Assembly (NCBI GenBank): GCA_017473165.1
Contig: JAFUNA010000027.1
Location: 1-64,000, forward strand
Reading direction: 5' to 3'
DNA: 64,000 nucleotides
Origin: Clostridia bacterium
GTDB taxonomy: Bacteria > Bacillota > Clostridia > Oscillospirales > Acutalibacteraceae
Shown here piece by piece: positions 50,400 through 59,454 of the stretch (the stretch's first letter is position 1; every line of letters starts with the position of its first letter). The position numbers and the translations under genes were made by a program. The notes below the pieces were generated by a model that searched no databases, was not told the DNA's origin, and was given only the letters and a program-made list of their open reading frames with translations.

Positions 50400-50425
50400 G
50401 GTGTAACAACGCAAATTGTTACACC
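50400..50425 (-). terminator. Intrinsic terminator after rplS
   Basis: Minus strand GGTGTAACAA-TTTGCG-TTGTTACACC followed by TTTTTTCC. It starts 10 bp past the rplS stop and should reduce read-through into the lepB genes. Confidence 0.88.
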
Positions 50426-50434
50426 CTCATCTGA

Positions 50435-50779
50435 TTATCTGATCTGTTCCTTAACCTTTGCAGCCTTACCAACTCTGTCTCTGAGGTAGTAGAGCTTGCT
50501 TCTGCGAACGCGACCGTGTCTTACTGTTTCAACTTTAGCAACGTTGGGGGAATGAAGAGGGAATACTCTTTCAACGCCAACGCCGTAGGAAACACGGCGA
50601 ACTGTGAAGGTTTCGGAAACGCCTGAACCCTTGCGAGCGATAACGGTTCCTTCGAAAACCTGAATTCTTTCTTTGTCGCCTTCACGAATCTTTACGTGAA
50701 CCTTAACGGTATCACCGACTTCGATTGCGGGAACTTCGGATTTCAGAGAATCCTGAGCGATTAACTTGAGTGCATCCAT
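50435..50779 (-). CDS. rplS: 50S ribosomal protein L19
   Basis: A 114-residue ribosomal protein. The signature [41 protein letters not shown] and the basic end [19 protein letters not shown] are all present. It contacts the 30S-50S interface. CGGAGG precedes the start. A 126-nt leader and its own promoter lie upstream, a terminator downstream. Confidence 0.98.
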   Translation of the reverse strand: MDALKLIAQDSLKSEVPAIEVGDTVKVHVKIREGDKERIQVFEGTVIARKGSGVSETFTVRRVSYGVGVERVFPLHSPNVAKVETVRHGRVRRSKLYYLRDRVGKAAKVKEQIR

Positions 50780-50905
50780 TGTTAATTTCCTCCGATTTTT
50801 TCAGATGTTCGTAACTGTTACACAGAAAGAGGAACACCCTTTTTAATGTTATTGGCATTAAATCTCGTCTTTGAGCGCAATTACTCTAATGACGGCACAA
50901 ATGCG
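50780..50905 (-). promoter_or_regulatory. rplS 5' leader, possible L19 autoregulatory region
   Basis: A roughly 126-nt untranslated leader between the start point inferred from the promoter at 50912-50940 and the rplS start. It contains GTAACAGTTAC and AT-rich complementary segments. L19 leaders are known in Firmicutes; whether this one matches that family needs a covariance comparison. Confidence 0.4.
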
Positions 50906-50911
50906 AATAAT

Positions 50912-50940
50912 ATGATATCACAAGATTTAACGGAATGCAA
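50912..50940 (-). promoter_or_regulatory. Promoter of rplS
   Basis: Minus strand TTGCAT (50935-50940), 17-bp spacer ending TGTGA, TATCAT (50912-50917). Confidence 0.6.
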
Positions 50941-50975
50941 GCATTTTTTTGCGTTTTTATGAAATTGTTGTATTT

Positions 50976-51638
50976 TTATCTAAAATCACTTAAATCCTCA
51001 CGCAAAAGACGTGTTCTTGTTATGGAAGTTTTCTCATATTCCGCCGCAAATTCGGCAAAAAGTGCGTTGAGAAGCAAATCCGCATTAAGATTAACGCTGT
51101 TGCCCGCCGCAAGAATTGTTTTGATTTTGCAGAAATTTTTCTCGGCTTCAATCGAGAATGAACGCACCATTTCACAGAGGTTAACGGTTTTTATTCCCCT
51201 CTTGCTGCGTTTTTCGGCGTTGAGAATTCCGCCGTCGATAATGCTCTGTGCACCTGCGGCAAAGCCTTCAGCCTCACCCTCGGTTGCAAACTCAACGGTT
51301 ATTTCATATTCAGCCGCCGCAATTTCGTTGGGCTTGTTGACAGGCTCAAGCACGTCAACAATTTCGATGCCGTCGGGCATGACGGAATTGAGCTTTGATT
51401 TGATTTCGTCAAAACTCATATCCTGCTCAATTCTTATATCAAGAGGCTCTCTTTTTCCCTCCTGTCCGAGAGGAAGGGGCATGAGAAATGTCATGTAGGG
51501 GTGAGGGTTAAAGCCCTCTGTATACCAAAGGGGAATTTCCGCTCTGCGTACCGCCCTTGTCATGCAGCGGTTCATGTCGAGGTGGGAAATGTAGACGGCA
51601 AGACCGCCTTTTTTAAACCACAGTCTTACTGATTTCAT
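50976..51638 (-). CDS. TIGR03936/DUF2344 radical-SAM-associated protein
   Basis: A 220-residue protein of the family that always accompanies the TIGR03960 radical SAM protein. The signature is VRLWFKKGGLAVYISHLDMNRCMTRAVRRAEIP and YTEGFNPHPYMTFLMPLPLG. In some bacteria the two are fused. The function is unknown; a role in RNA or tRNA modification has been suggested from context. The start at 51638 follows GGAGGTG and lies inside the end of the upstream gene (26-bp overlap). Confidence 0.9.
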   Translation of the reverse strand: MKSVRLWFKKGGLAVYISHLDMNRCMTRAVRRAEIPLWYTEGFNPHPYMTFLMPLPLGQEGKREPLDIRIEQDMSFDEIKSKLNSVMPDGIEIVDVLEPVNKPNEIAAAEYEITVEFATEGEAEGFAAGAQSIIDGGILNAEKRSKRGIKTVNLCEMVRSFSIEAEKNFCKIKTILAAGNSVNLNADLLLNALFAEFAAEYEKTSITRTRLLREDLSDFR

Positions 51639-53469
51639 CGCACACACCTCCGTTGAGCTTGTTTGCACCGCAGCCCGCACATTTTTCACGGCAGCAGGCG
51701 GTTGTTTCGGCTTTATGAGCCTTCTCGTTTTCTTTTATAAGGAAATTCTTTGTTACGCCGTAGTCCATATGGTCCCAGGGAAGAATTTCGTCAAATTCCC
51801 TGCGTCTGGCGGTATAGAAATAGGGGTCAATTCCGTTTTCGGCAAAGCTTTCTTCCCAGAGCTCGGGCTTAAGATGCTCTGCCCAGCCGTCCATTTTGCA
51901 GCCCTTTCTCCATGCGGTTTCGATAACGTTGCCGAGGCGTCTGTCACCTCTTGCAAAAACGCCCTCAAGGAAGCTTGTCCAGGGCACATGGCGTGAAACG
52001 TTGACCTTGCGTGTTGTTACGCAGGAAACAAGAAAATTCTGCTTATCAACAAGCACATCGGGCTTATCCTGGGGCTCCCATTGGAACGGAGTGAACGGCT
52101 TTGGAACAAGGGACGCAAGGCTTATGCTTACGCTGACGCTCTTGCCCTTGGGCTTATCGGGATTTTTATAATATTCGTCAACAACCGCCTGTGCAAGGTC
52201 GGCAATTCCCCTGATATCCTCCTCGGTTTCGGTGGGCAGGCCAATCATGAAATAAAGCTTGACGGCAGTCCAGCCGCCCGCAAAAGCCTGTGCGGCAGTT
52301 TTGAGGACTTCTTCTTCCGTGATATTTTTGTTGATAACGTCACGAAGTCGCTGTGTACCCGCCTCGGGAGCAAAGGTGAGTCCGCTGCGGCGAACGGCAT
52401 TGAGCTTTTCCATAAGCTCCTTGGGGAAGTTATCAACTCGCAGCGAAGGCAGGGCAATGTTGATTTTTTCGTCGATTGTCCACGGAAGCATATTGGTTAT
52501 AAGCTTTCCAAGACCCTTGTAGTCACTCGTGCTCAAAGAGCAAAGCGAAATTTCGTCATAGCCCGTGCTTTCGCAGATTGCTCTGCATTGAGCCTCAACG
52601 GCTTCGGGAGATTTGCGTCTTAAGGGTCTGTTGAGAAAGCCCGCCTGACAGAATCGGCAGCCTCTTATACATCCTCTGAAAATTTCAACCGTTGTTCTGT
52701 CATGAACAACCTCAAGAAACGGAACAACGAATTCTGTCGGTGAAAACATTTTGTCAAGGTCGGCAACGTTACGTTTTTCAACCTTTTCGGGTGCTCCGCA
52801 GGTCGGAGTTACGGATTTGACCGTGTTATCCCCGTTATATTCAACCTCATAAAGCGAGGGCACATATACACCCTTAATCTGTGCTGCAGCGGCAAGGAAT
52901 TCCTGCTTTGTTGCACCCTTTGCCTTGTATTCTTTGAGAAGGTCAATAAGCTCCATTGTCACTTCTTCGCCGTCGCCGGGAAGGGTTATGTCAAAGAAAT
53001 CCGCCATCGGCTCACCGTTACAAACGCACGCACCGCCCGCAATGACAATGGGAGTCAGAGCGGTTCTGTCCTTTGACCTCACGGGAAGCCCCGCAAGGTC
53101 AAGCATATTCAGAACATTGGTGTAGCAGAGCTCATACTGCAGCGTAAAGCCGAGAATGTCAAAGTCTTTTATTGCATCGCCGCTTTCGAGGGCATAGAGA
53201 GGAATATCGTTTTCACGCATTACCTGCTCCATATCCGTGCCGGGTGCAAAAACTCTTTCGCACCATGCATCATCCCTCGAATTGACAAGGGAATAGAGTA
53301 TTTTCATGCCCAGATGGGACATTCCGATTTCATAGGTATCGGGGAAGCAGAAAGCATAGCGTATGTCAACGGAATTCTTATCCTTGACAACGCTGTTGAG
53401 CTCGCCGCCCGTATATCTGCCGGGTTTCTGCACCTTAAGCAAAAACTTTTCGATTTTCTTGGGATACAT
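51613..53469 (-). CDS. TIGR03960 family B12-binding/radical SAM protein
   Basis: A 618-residue protein. Residues about 60-200 form a B12-binding-like domain, and the radical SAM core has EIFRGCIRGCRFCQAGFLNRP (C-x3-C-x2-C) near residue 265. The C-terminus is Cys-rich (TTACCREKCAGCGANKL), suggesting a second metal site. The family is conserved next to rplU/rpmA and spoIVF genes in Clostridia. Its substrate is not known. AGGAGATAATTT precedes the start. Confidence 0.92.
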   Translation of the reverse strand: MYPKKIEKFLLKVQKPGRYTGGELNSVVKDKNSVDIRYAFCFPDTYEIGMSHLGMKILYSLVNSRDDAWCERVFAPGTDMEQVMRENDIPLYALESGDAIKDFDILGFTLQYELCYTNVLNMLDLAGLPVRSKDRTALTPIVIAGGACVCNGEPMADFFDITLPGDGEEVTMELIDLLKEYKAKGATKQEFLAAAAQIKGVYVPSLYEVEYNGDNTVKSVTPTCGAPEKVEKRNVADLDKMFSPTEFVVPFLEVVHDRTTVEIFRGCIRGCRFCQAGFLNRPLRRKSPEAVEAQCRAICESTGYDEISLCSLSTSDYKGLGKLITNMLPWTIDEKINIALPSLRVDNFPKELMEKLNAVRRSGLTFAPEAGTQRLRDVINKNITEEEVLKTAAQAFAGGWTAVKLYFMIGLPTETEEDIRGIADLAQAVVDEYYKNPDKPKGKSVSVSISLASLVPKPFTPFQWEPQDKPDVLVDKQNFLVSCVTTRKVNVSRHVPWTSFLEGVFARGDRRLGNVIETAWRKGCKMDGWAEHLKPELWEESFAENGIDPYFYTARRREFDEILPWDHMDYGVTKNFLIKENEKAHKAETTACCREKCAGCGANKLNGGVCDEISKTVV

Positions 53470-53528
53470 AAATTATCTCCTGTTCAAATTCATATCCCGA
53501 TTATAATAACATATAAATATGAAAAAAT

Positions 53529-54131
53529 CTACAGTTTAACCCTATCCTTTTCTTTTTTATCCAAAAAAATTGCCGCAGAAAGATAAAGCGACACTCCGAG
53601 AAGGGTTGCGTTTCCCGTTTTCGGCAAAACCGCCATTCCCGCAGTCGCCAGAGGTGCAACGGTTACGCATGATATTGCAAAGCAAAGTTTATCCGCTTTT
53701 TCCTCGCTCATTCGTCCCCCAAGCCAAAGAAAAAGCAGATTCCCGCCGTCAAGAGGTCGGCACGGGATAAGATTAAACGCTCCGATAAGCAGGCTCAACA
53801 TCAGGGCGTTTTTCGTTTTTTCTCCGAACTGCAGCATTAACAACGCCATTAAAAAATTCATCACGGGACCCGATGCATAAACCGCCGTTTCCCTTGCTCT
53901 GCCCCAATATTCACCGCTTCTTTCAAGCTTTATCCCGTAGAAAGAAAGGGTTACGGACTTCGGCTTTTCTCCAAGCAGCAGAAGGCAGACTATATGCCCG
54001 AATTCGTGAATAATGCAGCAGAAAAGTGCAAGTGCTCCGATTCCGCTTTCATCAAGAATCAGCGTTAAGGTTACTGCCGCCGCAAAGGTTACATCAATTT
54101 TTAACTCCGTTTTGCCGAAATCAAGCTTCAT
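53529..54131 (-). CDS. spoIVFB: Membrane-embedded M50 metalloprotease, SpoIVFB-like
   Basis: A 200-residue site-2-type protease. The zinc site HExxH is in CCIIHEFGHIVCLLLLG near residue 45 and the third ligand in NLIPCRPLDGGNLLFLW. Six or so hydrophobic segments are visible. SpoIVFB cuts pro-sigma-K in the mother cell; the CBS domain of the Bacillus enzyme is absent, as in many clostridia. The identification rests on the adjacent LytM gene (SpoIVFA-like), which overlaps its start, and on the conserved neighbourhood with TIGR03960/TIGR03936. A general intramembrane protease is the alternative. Confidence 0.78.
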   Translation of the reverse strand: MKLDFGKTELKIDVTFAAAVTLTLILDESGIGALALFCCIIHEFGHIVCLLLLGEKPKSVTLSFYGIKLERSGEYWGRARETAVYASGPVMNFLMALLMLQFGEKTKNALMLSLLIGAFNLIPCRPLDGGNLLFLWLGGRMSEEKADKLCFAISCVTVAPLATAGMAVLPKTGNATLLGVSLYLSAAIFLDKKEKDRVKL

Positions 54132-55080
54132 CGGCATTTTCGGGATAAAGCAGAGGCTCGGGATTGACCCTTATTCCGTTTATCCTTACCTCAAAATGAA
54201 GATGCGGACCCGTTGACCAGCCCGTTGAGCCGACCAATCCTATTGTTTCGCCCTGACGGATAACGGCTCCCTCTTCAACATAGATTTCGGAAAGATGGCA
54301 ATAGTAGGTGCGAAGCTTTTCGGAATGCTCCATAAGAATATAGTTTCCCCAGACATCGCTGCTGCCTGTTTCAACAATTTTTCCGTAAAACGCTGCCGCA
54401 ACGGGAGTACCCTCTGCCACCGCAAGGTCAAGACCCGTATGAAAGCCGTAGTTTCCCGAAACGGGATTTGTTCTGTAGCCGAAGCGTGAGGTTATCCTCG
54501 CATTTTCAACAGGCAGAACAGGGGCAACGCTGACATAATACGGTGCAAACGAAGTTCCCTTTGCCGCCTCTTTATGCTCCATATCTCCGCCGCCCGAGCC
54601 GTTTTGCACAAGCTCGCCGACCGCAACGGTTTCGCCTGTTTCATCGCTTGTCACCTCATAGGAATCAAGGGTTATTTCTTCCGAAATTTCGGCGGTCTGC
54701 GTTGCTTTTTCGGTTTCGATTTCGGGTTCAGCCATTGCAGGCTCTGCCGTTTCGGCAGGCTTGAAAACAAACTCTGCCGCATCTTTAATCTGCTCAACAA
54801 TTTCGCCTGCAGACATATCATTCTGCATGATTCTGCCGTAATCGGCTTTCATTCTTTCAAATGTTGACGGGCTGATTTTTGAAGCGGCAAAAACTCCGCC
54901 CGCAACGAGAACACACAGCACCGTCTGGAGCAGAATCAGCCTGATAAGATAATCAGTTTTTGTTTTTTCTTTGGCTTTGGATGTTCCGCTTCTTTTGGGC
55001 ACATCCTCATCGGCAAACTTAAATCTGCTGCGGTATTCGTCCCTTTCCGTCCTTGGCGGCATCTGAAAATCATAGTCCAT
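54121..55080 (-). CDS. spoIVFA: LytM/M23 domain membrane protein, SpoIVFA-like
   Basis: A 319-residue bitopic protein. A basic cytoplasmic N-terminus precedes the membrane segment (LIRLILLQTVLCVLVAGGVFAA), then a Glu/Thr-rich stretch and a C-terminal M23 domain with GFHTGLDLAVAEGTPVAAA and GPHLHFEVRINGIRVNP. The zinc ligands H-x3-D and HxH are intact, unlike the degenerate LytM domains of several sporulation scaffold proteins. SpoIVFA holds and regulates SpoIVFB; a SpoIIQ-like role is possible. Start 55080 follows GGGGGAA; it overlaps the protease gene by 11 bp. Confidence 0.75.
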   Translation of the reverse strand: MDYDFQMPPRTERDEYRSRFKFADEDVPKRSGTSKAKEKTKTDYLIRLILLQTVLCVLVAGGVFAASKISPSTFERMKADYGRIMQNDMSAGEIVEQIKDAAEFVFKPAETAEPAMAEPEIETEKATQTAEISEEITLDSYEVTSDETGETVAVGELVQNGSGGGDMEHKEAAKGTSFAPYYVSVAPVLPVENARITSRFGYRTNPVSGNYGFHTGLDLAVAEGTPVAAAFYGKIVETGSSDVWGNYILMEHSEKLRTYYCHLSEIYVEEGAVIRQGETIGLVGSTGWSTGPHLHFEVRINGIRVNPEPLLYPENADEA

Positions 55081-55162
55081 TATAATTCCCCCGAAAAAAG
55101 TTTTATCGGTCAATTATATGAATGCGGAACGGGAAATTATGATAAACACAAAGCTAAAAGAA

Positions 55163-55192
55163 AAAAGCAAGGCACGTCAGCACCTTGCTTTT
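55163..55192 (-). terminator. Intrinsic terminator upstream of the spoIVF-like operon
   Basis: Minus strand AAAAGCAAGG/CCTTGCTTTT stem followed by TTCTTTT, 10 bp after the stop of the 131-residue hypothetical gene. Confidence 0.85.
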
Positions 55193-55202
55193 ACTTTAAC
55201 TT

Positions 55203-55598
55203 TCACTCCTCGGCGATAATCCGCCAATAATCATGTGAATAATATTTTGTCAAACGGTTTTCGGCTTCTTCAAGACCTTTGAAAAAATCTTTTCCGAAGC
55301 CTTTTTCGGGCTCGGCATAAAGTCCCCATGCAGACGCCTCGCTGACAGACGGAAAATATTTATCCCAAAGCAGCTTGCTGCCTTTTTTGTCCCTGTTATA
55401 ATTCAGATAAGTTGAATCCTCCCGTATTCCGTCACGGACTTTCAGAAAATCTGCGGTCAGCTCGTTCATTTCCGCCTCGGAGCATCTGCCCAGCGAATAA
55501 TATTCGGCTCTGACGGTTATGCTCTGAATCAAAGAAATATATTTTGACATACGCTTTGCAAGCTGTTCATCGGTTAATTTTTCAAGCTTCATTACCAT
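55203..55598 (-). CDS. Hypothetical protein, helical, unknown family
   Basis: A 131-residue charged protein rich in Glu, Lys and Tyr with predicted helices and no signal or membrane segment. The ending YYSHDYWRIIAEE is distinctive. I do not recognise it. The start overlaps the stop of the upstream FAD-protein gene by 7 bp, which suggests it is translated from the same message. Two ATGs (55598, 55592) are possible starts. Confidence 0.65.
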   Translation of the reverse strand: MVMKLEKLTDEQLAKRMSKYISLIQSITVRAEYYSLGRCSEAEMNELTADFLKVRDGIREDSTYLNYNRDKKGSKLLWDKYFPSVSEASAWGLYAEPEKGFGKDFFKGLEEAENRLTKYYSHDYWRIIAEE

Positions 55599-57199
55599 TC
55601 ATCACTTTCGTCAATAAGAACTGCGTGGGCACAGCGTATTCCGTCAACCGCTGCGGAAACAATTCCGCCCGCATAGCCCGCACCCTCGCCGCACGGATAA
55701 AGACCTCTTATATTCGACTGATAAAGCTCGTCACGGAGAATTCTGACAGGTGCGGAGGAACGGGTTTCGGGAGCGGTCAGCACACCGTCAGGAAGTGCAA
55801 AGCCGTTAAGGCTTCTGTCCATTTTAACAATCGCCTGTGCCATTGTTTCAGTCACCTTTTCGGGCAAAACCTTGCGGATATCGCCGGGAGTTACGCCCGT
55901 TGCACAGGTCGGCTTGACATAAGAGAGCTTTTTGGATGGAGTGTTATTAAGAAAATCTCCGATTGTCTGGCAGGGTGCGCTGTAGTCACCGCCGCCAAGC
56001 TCAAATGCGGTTTTCTCGATTTTTCTCTGGAGTTCAATACCTGCAAGAGGATGGTCGCTGCCGAAATGCTCGGGCTCAATTCCGACAAGCAGGGCTGCGT
56101 TTGAGTTTTCGCCGTCACGGGCATATTCGCTCATGCCGTTAACAACGACATGACCCTCCTCCGATGCCGCCGCAACAACCGTGCCGCCGGGACACATACA
56201 GAAGGTGTACGCTCCCCTGCCGTGGTCGGGATGGCAGGCAAGCTTATAGTTTGCCGCACCGAGTGCGGGATGACCCGCAAACGAGCCGTACTGTGCTTTG
56301 TCAATCATCTCTCTGGGATGCTCGATACGCACACCGACAGAGAACGGCTTCTGAATAATATTTATACCCTTTTTATAGAGCATTTCAACGGTATCTCTTG
56401 CGGAGTGACCGATGCAGAGTAAAAGAGTATCGGTTTCGATATCCTCAAATCCGCCCTCGGGATTTTTACAGGTTATTCCCTGCACAACGCCGTTTGCAAT
56501 AATCAGATCCGTTAATTTCCAACCGAATCTGACCTCGCCGCCAAGAGAAATAATTTCTTCTCTGAACGCTTTGACAACCGCTCCGAGCCTGTCCGTACCG
56601 ATATGCGGAGTTGAGGAATAACCGATTTCGGGCGGTGCTCCGTGAGCAATCAGCTCCTCAACAACCTTGCGGCAAAGAGGGTCTTTTATACCCGTTGTCA
56701 GCTTGCCGTCGGAAAAAGTTCCCGCTCCGCCCTCACCGAACTGAACGTTGCTTTCGGGGTTGAGCTTTCGGGTTGTCCAGAAGCCGTTTACATCCTTGGT
56801 TCTTGTGTCAACATCCGCACCTCTTTCAAGGACAAGAGGCTTGAGTCCCGCACGTGCAAGAATGAGTGCCGCATAAAATCCCGCAGGACCGAAGCCCGCA
56901 ATAACGGGTCGCAGAGTGCTTGTTCTTCGGATTTCGGGCATCTCATAGCGATAAGGCACACCTGTTTCAACCTTCGGATTTTTCGCATGGGCAACAACGG
57001 CGTTTTCATCGGAATCAACCTCAACACTGACGTTATAAACAAAAAAAATGTTATCTTTTTTTCTTGAATCAACCGCTTTTTTTGTTATCTGAAGCGATTT
57101 GATTTTATCCTCCTTGCAACGGAGTGCCTTTGCCGCAGCTCTGCGGAGTGCACTCTCGTCGCTGTCAAGAGGAAGCTTTATTTCGTTAATTTTTATCAT
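55592..57199 (-). CDS. FAD-dependent dehydrogenase (COG2509-like)
   Basis: A 535-residue flavoprotein. An N-terminal domain of about 100 residues (ALRCKEDKIKSLQITKKAVDSR) precedes the Rossmann motif VIAGFGPAGFYAALILARAGL near residue 105; GEGGAGTFSDGKLTTG and the C-terminal GEGAGYAGGIVSAAVDG are characteristic of the uncharacterised FAD-dependent dehydrogenase group COG2509. It is probably cytoplasmic, with an unknown substrate. It starts directly after the stop of the HI0933-type gene. Confidence 0.88.
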   Translation of the reverse strand: MIKINEIKLPLDSDESALRRAAAKALRCKEDKIKSLQITKKAVDSRKKDNIFFVYNVSVEVDSDENAVVAHAKNPKVETGVPYRYEMPEIRRTSTLRPVIAGFGPAGFYAALILARAGLKPLVLERGADVDTRTKDVNGFWTTRKLNPESNVQFGEGGAGTFSDGKLTTGIKDPLCRKVVEELIAHGAPPEIGYSSTPHIGTDRLGAVVKAFREEIISLGGEVRFGWKLTDLIIANGVVQGITCKNPEGGFEDIETDTLLLCIGHSARDTVEMLYKKGINIIQKPFSVGVRIEHPREMIDKAQYGSFAGHPALGAANYKLACHPDHGRGAYTFCMCPGGTVVAAASEEGHVVVNGMSEYARDGENSNAALLVGIEPEHFGSDHPLAGIELQRKIEKTAFELGGGDYSAPCQTIGDFLNNTPSKKLSYVKPTCATGVTPGDIRKVLPEKVTETMAQAIVKMDRSLNGFALPDGVLTAPETRSSAPVRILRDELYQSNIRGLYPCGEGAGYAGGIVSAAVDGIRCAHAVLIDESDEW

Positions 57200-58417
57200 T
57201 TATTTTACCTCACCTGCAAGCATTCCCGATGCCCACGCCCATTGAAGATTAAATCCTCCGCAGCCGCCGTCAACGTCAATTATTTCGCCTGCAAAATATA
57301 AATTCGGGCAAATTTTTGACTGCATTGTTTTCAGGTCGATTTCACCGACTTTTATGCCGCCGCTCGTCACCTGTGCATTGGCAAAGCCCTTTGTTCCGCT
57401 CACTTCAAGCGGAAAGCTTTTGATTTTTTGAGCTGTCTGTCTGAAATCTTTTTCTTTCAGCTCATCAATCCGCATTTCGGCATTGTAAAGTTTAGCAGCT
57501 TTACAAATCGCAATTCCGACTGCCTTGGGAAGAAATCCCGTCAGCAGATTGTCAATTTTGCAGAACCTCTTTATTTTACAAAGGTTTTTGAGATATTCAA
57601 CCAGGTCGTCATAGGACATATCGGGCATAAAATCGATATAAGTAAAGGGTTTTTCCTTTACATTATCGATATATTTCTGTGCCTGTGATGCAAGCTCCAT
57701 TGCCGCTATTCCGGAGAGTCCGTAGTCCGTAAAAAGTATTTCTCCCCTTGTTTGTGCTATTTTTTTCTCACCCTTAAGTGTCAATGTGACGTTTCTGACT
57801 CTGACACCCTTCATGGGCTTTGTTATTTCGGGCGAAGCACAAATCGGCACAAGTGCGGGATACAGTTTTGTTACCGAATGACCCAGCTGCTTTGCAAGCA
57901 AAAAGCCGCTGCCGTCAGAGCCCTGCGGCGGTGATGATTTTCCGCCTGTTGTAATTATCAGCTTTTTGCATTCAAACTCATTGTTTATCAAAAATCCGTT
58001 TGATTTTTTCTTGATATCCGTTACGGGAGTTTCGCAGAAAACATCAATTTCAAGACGTTCAATTTCAAAACGGAGTGCGTCAACAACCGATGCCGCCGTG
58101 TTGCTTTCGGGGTAGACTCTTCCCTCCGAATCTGCATAGCAAAGCAAGCCCGTTGACCCGAAAAACTCAACAATCTTCTGCGGCGGATATGCATCAAAAG
58201 CAGCCTGTGCAAAATCCCTGTTAACATACTCGTGGTTGAGTGCATATTCATTTGTGAGATTGCATTTTCCATTGCCCGTTGCAAGCAGTTTTTTGCCTAT
58301 TCTCGGTAGCTTTTCAATTACGGCAACGCTCATTTCGGGATGAAGCCTTTTTGCGTTTATCGCAGCCGCAAGACCCGCAGAGCATCCGCCGACTATTATC
58401 AAATCAAATGTTTTCAT
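57200..58417 (-). CDS. HI0933/YhiN family FAD-binding flavoprotein
   Basis: A 405-residue flavoprotein. The dinucleotide motif is IIVGGCSAGLAAAINAKR, followed by VIEKLPRIGKKLLATGNGKCNLTN, the family signature (TIGR00275), and the C-terminal CPNLYFAGEIIDVDGGCGGFNLQWAWASG. No reaction is firmly assigned. The stop abuts the start of the next FAD gene (TAAATG). The pair may act together. Confidence 0.9.
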   Translation of the reverse strand: MKTFDLIIVGGCSAGLAAAINAKRLHPEMSVAVIEKLPRIGKKLLATGNGKCNLTNEYALNHEYVNRDFAQAAFDAYPPQKIVEFFGSTGLLCYADSEGRVYPESNTAASVVDALRFEIERLEIDVFCETPVTDIKKKSNGFLINNEFECKKLIITTGGKSSPPQGSDGSGFLLAKQLGHSVTKLYPALVPICASPEITKPMKGVRVRNVTLTLKGEKKIAQTRGEILFTDYGLSGIAAMELASQAQKYIDNVKEKPFTYIDFMPDMSYDDLVEYLKNLCKIKRFCKIDNLLTGFLPKAVGIAICKAAKLYNAEMRIDELKEKDFRQTAQKIKSFPLEVSGTKGFANAQVTSGGIKVGEIDLKTMQSKICPNLYFAGEIIDVDGGCGGFNLQWAWASGMLAGEVK

Positions 58418-58497
58418 CGGTTGTTACATCCTTTTCAGATTTCACTGACATTTTATTTTACATCATTATATATACGGTTGTCAAATATTTATCGGTA

Positions 58498-58526
58498 TTG
58501 ATATTAATTTTAAAATGTGATATAAT
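58498..58526 (+). promoter_or_regulatory. Promoter of the DUF1858-trmK-nif3 operon
   Basis: TTGATA (58498-58503), 17-bp spacer ending TGTGA, TATAAT (58521-58526), 33 bp before the start codon. Confidence 0.75.
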
Positions 58527-58559
58527 AACAGTACTTAACATGAAAGGATGTTTTTTGAA

Positions 58560-58766
58560 ATGAAAGAAATCACAAAAGATATGAAAATCGGCGAAATTCT
58601 TGACGCTAACCGTGAAATTGCACCCTTCTTCCTTAACATGGGAATGCATTGCCTCGGCTGCCCCTCCGCAAGAAACGAAACCGTTGCACAGGCTTGCATG
58701 GTTCACGGCGTAAACGCTGACGAGCTTATCGCAGACATCAACGATTTCCTCGCAAAGAATGCTTAA
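58560..58766 (+). CDS. DUF1858 disulfide-domain protein
   Basis: A 68-residue protein of the DUF1858 family (TIGR03980-type, hybrid-cluster-associated redox domain). The pair C-x2-C in MHCLGCPSARNET is the expected redox-active or metal-binding site. It may take part in a thiol switch or deliver sulfur, but no function is proven. It precedes trmK with an 8-bp overlap and shares its promoter. Confidence 0.88.
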   Translation: MKEITKDMKIGEILDANREIAPFFLNMGMHCLGCPSARNETVAQACMVHGVNADELIADINDFLAKNA

Positions 58767-59454
58767 GCTTTCCGAAAGAATGCTCATGGCGGCGAAGATG
58801 GTGCGAAGCGGCAAAATTGCCGCCGATATCGGCACAGACCACGCCTATCTTCCCGCCTGGCTGGTTTTAAACAACATCTGTCCCTCGGCTCTTGCCTGCG
58901 ATGTACGCAAGGGTCCGCTTGATAATGCCCGAAAAACGGTTGAGCTTTACGGCATTGAAAACAAAATCACCCTGCGGCTTTCCGACGGTTTTGACGAAAT
59001 CAGCCCCGACGAAGCGCAGGATTTTATTATGTGCGGAATGGGCGGCACTCTCATGGAGGAGCTTGTTTCACGCACTCATTGGCTCAAGGATGAATCAAAA
59101 CGATTAATCGTTCAGCCACAGTCCCACAGCGAGGATATCCGCAGATTTTTTGTTCGGAACGGCTTTGAAATCCTTTTTGAAGATGCCTGCACCGACGGAG
59201 GCAAACTTTACTGTGCAATGGCGGCGGAATACACAGGCAAAATCATCAAAAAACCTATTTCTTACATATATTCGGGCGAGCTATCAAAATGCAGAAAACC
59301 CGAAGCTCGGCTTATGCTTGAAAACACGGCTTCAAGGCTGAAAACAAAGCTCGATGCCGCTAAAAATCACGGCACGGCAGAGGATGCGGAATATCTTGAA
59401 AAGGTTATAACGGAATTGGAGGCAACGATAAATGAAATGCAGACCGACGGTTAA
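58759..59454 (+). CDS. trmK: tRNA (adenine(22)-N1)-methyltransferase TrmK
   Basis: A 231-residue methyltransferase modifying A22 in the D-loop of tRNAs. The AdoMet-binding motif is IAADIGTDHAYLPAWLV near residue 20; the family motifs MCGMGGTLMEELV and LIVQPQSHSEDIRRF follow. The C-terminal coiled coil ends in ELEATINEMQTDG. Its gene overlaps DUF1858 by 8 bp and nif3 by 23 bp. The trmK-nif3 pair is conserved in Firmicutes (yqfN-yqfO). Confidence 0.94.
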   Translation: MLKLSERMLMAAKMVRSGKIAADIGTDHAYLPAWLVLNNICPSALACDVRKGPLDNARKTVELYGIENKITLRLSDGFDEISPDEAQDFIMCGMGGTLMEELVSRTHWLKDESKRLIVQPQSHSEDIRRFFVRNGFEILFEDACTDGGKLYCAMAAEYTGKIIKKPISYIYSGELSKCRKPEARLMLENTASRLKTKLDAAKNHGTAEDAEYLEKVITELEATINEMQTDG

